Shown here in pieces: positions 63,370-64,000 of a stretch of 64,000 nt of DNA; the stretch's first letter is position 1; the number at the start of each line of letters is the position of its first letter. Source of the DNA: Crateriforma spongiae (GTDB taxonomy: Bacteria; Planctomycetota; Planctomycetia; Pirellulales; Pirellulaceae); NCBI RefSeq assembly GCF_012290005.1, contig NZ_JAAXMS010000002.1, positions 558,001-622,000 on the forward strand, in the 5' to 3' direction. The notes under the pieces were generated by a model. It did no database searches and had not been told where the DNA came from. It saw nothing but the letters and a program-made list of their open reading frames with translations. The translations under genes and the position numbers were made by a program.

Positions 63370-64000
63370 ATGACCAGCACACAGATTCTGGCCGCTCGCG
63401 CCGGCGAAGTGACCGCAGAAATGAAATTCGTTGCCGAGCGTGAGGGCTTGGACGCCGAACTGATTCGGGACGAAGTGGCCGCCGGCCGATTGGTCATCCC
63501 TGCCAACAAGGTTCACGCCGCCGGTGCGCTGGAACCAATGGGCATCGGCATCGCCGCAAAGTGCAAGATCAACGCCAACATCGGCAACAGCGCGGTCACC
63601 AGTAACGCCGACGAAGAATTGCAAAAGTTGCGGACCGCCATCCATCATGGCGCCGACACGGTGATGGATCTGTCGACCGGAAAAGACATCGACAACATCC
63701 GCCGCGTCATCATCGACAACAGCCCCGTTCCGATCGGCACAGTGCCGATCTATCAGATGCTGGAAGAACTGGGCGGCAACATCGAAGACATGAACGCCCA
63801 GCACTTTTTGGACATGGTCGAACACCAGGCCAAGCAGGGTGTCGATTACATGACGATTCACTGTGGCGTCAAACTGGAACACCTGCACCTGAGCGTCAAT
63901 CGGGTCACGGGCATCGTCAGCCGCGGCGGATCGTTGATCGCCAAGTGGATGATGGCGCACAACAAACAAAACCCGCTGTACGATGCTTTTGACGATCTGT
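63370..64000 (+). CDS. thiC: Phosphomethylpyrimidine synthase ThiC (5' part)
   Basis: The frame runs off the window; 210 residues are visible. Motifs of Thi[48 protein letters not shown] and [12 protein letters not shown]. ThiC makes the pyrimidine moiety of thiamine from aminoimidazole ribotide. The Cys-cluster motif of the C-terminus is outside the window. The ATG at 63370 is nine bases after AAGGAG. A minus-strand frame covering this region is only its shadow. Confidence 0.93.
   Translation, partial: MTSTQILAARAGEVTAEMKFVAEREGLDAELIRDEVAAGRLVIPANKVHAAGALEPMGIGIAAKCKINANIGNSAVTSNADEELQKLRTAIHHGADTVMDLSTGKDIDNIRRVIIDNSPVPIGTVPIYQMLEELGGNIEDMNAQHFLDMVEHQAKQGVDYMTIHCGVKLEHLHLSVNRVTGIVSRGGSLIAKWMMAHNKQNPLYDAFDDL

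Noticed and set aside
63127-63969. 280-residue minus-strand frame
   Set aside because: It is the complement of thiC, whose codons explain it; the thiC motifs are far more convincing.

Overview
The window looks like a chromosome segment of a planctomycete, most likely from the Pirellulales (Rhodopirellula and relatives). Evidence for this: Tat-exported Gfo/Idh/MocA oxidoreductases, a sulfatase, PQQ-type propellers with a WPxFRG motif, a kinase/WD40 giant, an LEPR-XLL-like giant secreted protein, MJ0042-type zinc ribbons, and high-GC genes packed on both strands. I saw no tRNA, rRNA, insertion sequence, CRISPR array or prophage.

Layout. 1-4.8 kb: methionine synthesis (metY followed by a fused metX-metW) and a Tat oxidoreductase. 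5.2-14.4 kb: housekeeping genes. These are an AIM24-like protein, an SseB-like protein, a GNAT enzyme, aroF-tpiA-secG, and a yicC-gmk-rpoZ-coaC operon ending in a CBS-type family II pyrophosphatase. 14.4-31.7 kb: a TolC-like outer-membrane protein diverges from a coupled trio (GAF-HlyD, HlyD, PqqD/M50/HlyD). The trio converges on a two-gene operon for a cysteine-free 1435-residue beta-repeat protein and a 2048-residue Ser/Thr kinase with WD40 repeats. 32-41.7 kb: small planctomycete proteins, a PQQ propeller, and a second paralogous trio of the same architecture on the minus strand. 41.8-51.5 kb: a DinB-like protein, a methyltransferase, a 1.25 kb gene-free stretch, a primary-type sigma factor, lipA, smpB and a LolCDE/MacB-type ABC exporter. 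51.6-55.5 kb: sulfatase, sugar isomerase-like protein and oxidoreductase. 55.6-61.1 kb: a DUF1801 protein and a tightly coupled betaine-lipid operon (btaA-btaB plus a three-part membrane protein), then an LpxH-like phosphoesterase. 61.5-64 kb: a diheme cytochrome c and the start of thiC.

Most interesting points. (i) Two paralogous membrane cassettes combine a cytoplasmic GAF sensor fused to an adaptor, a periplasmic adaptor, and a PqqD-like/M50 protease/HlyD single chain, with no ABC, RND or MFS pump beside them. They may be a protease-centred export or processing system. The neighbouring giant protein, which has no classical signal peptide and no cysteine, is a possible client. (ii) The btaA-btaB-fusion operon joins all three genes by 4-base ATGA overlaps. 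The third product combines an Mpo1-like membrane part, an AspH-like HxD...H oxygenase core and a PEMT-like C-terminus, which suggests an unreported modification of betaine lipids. Function in both cases is inference. Names and domain calls come from reading motifs, not from database searches.
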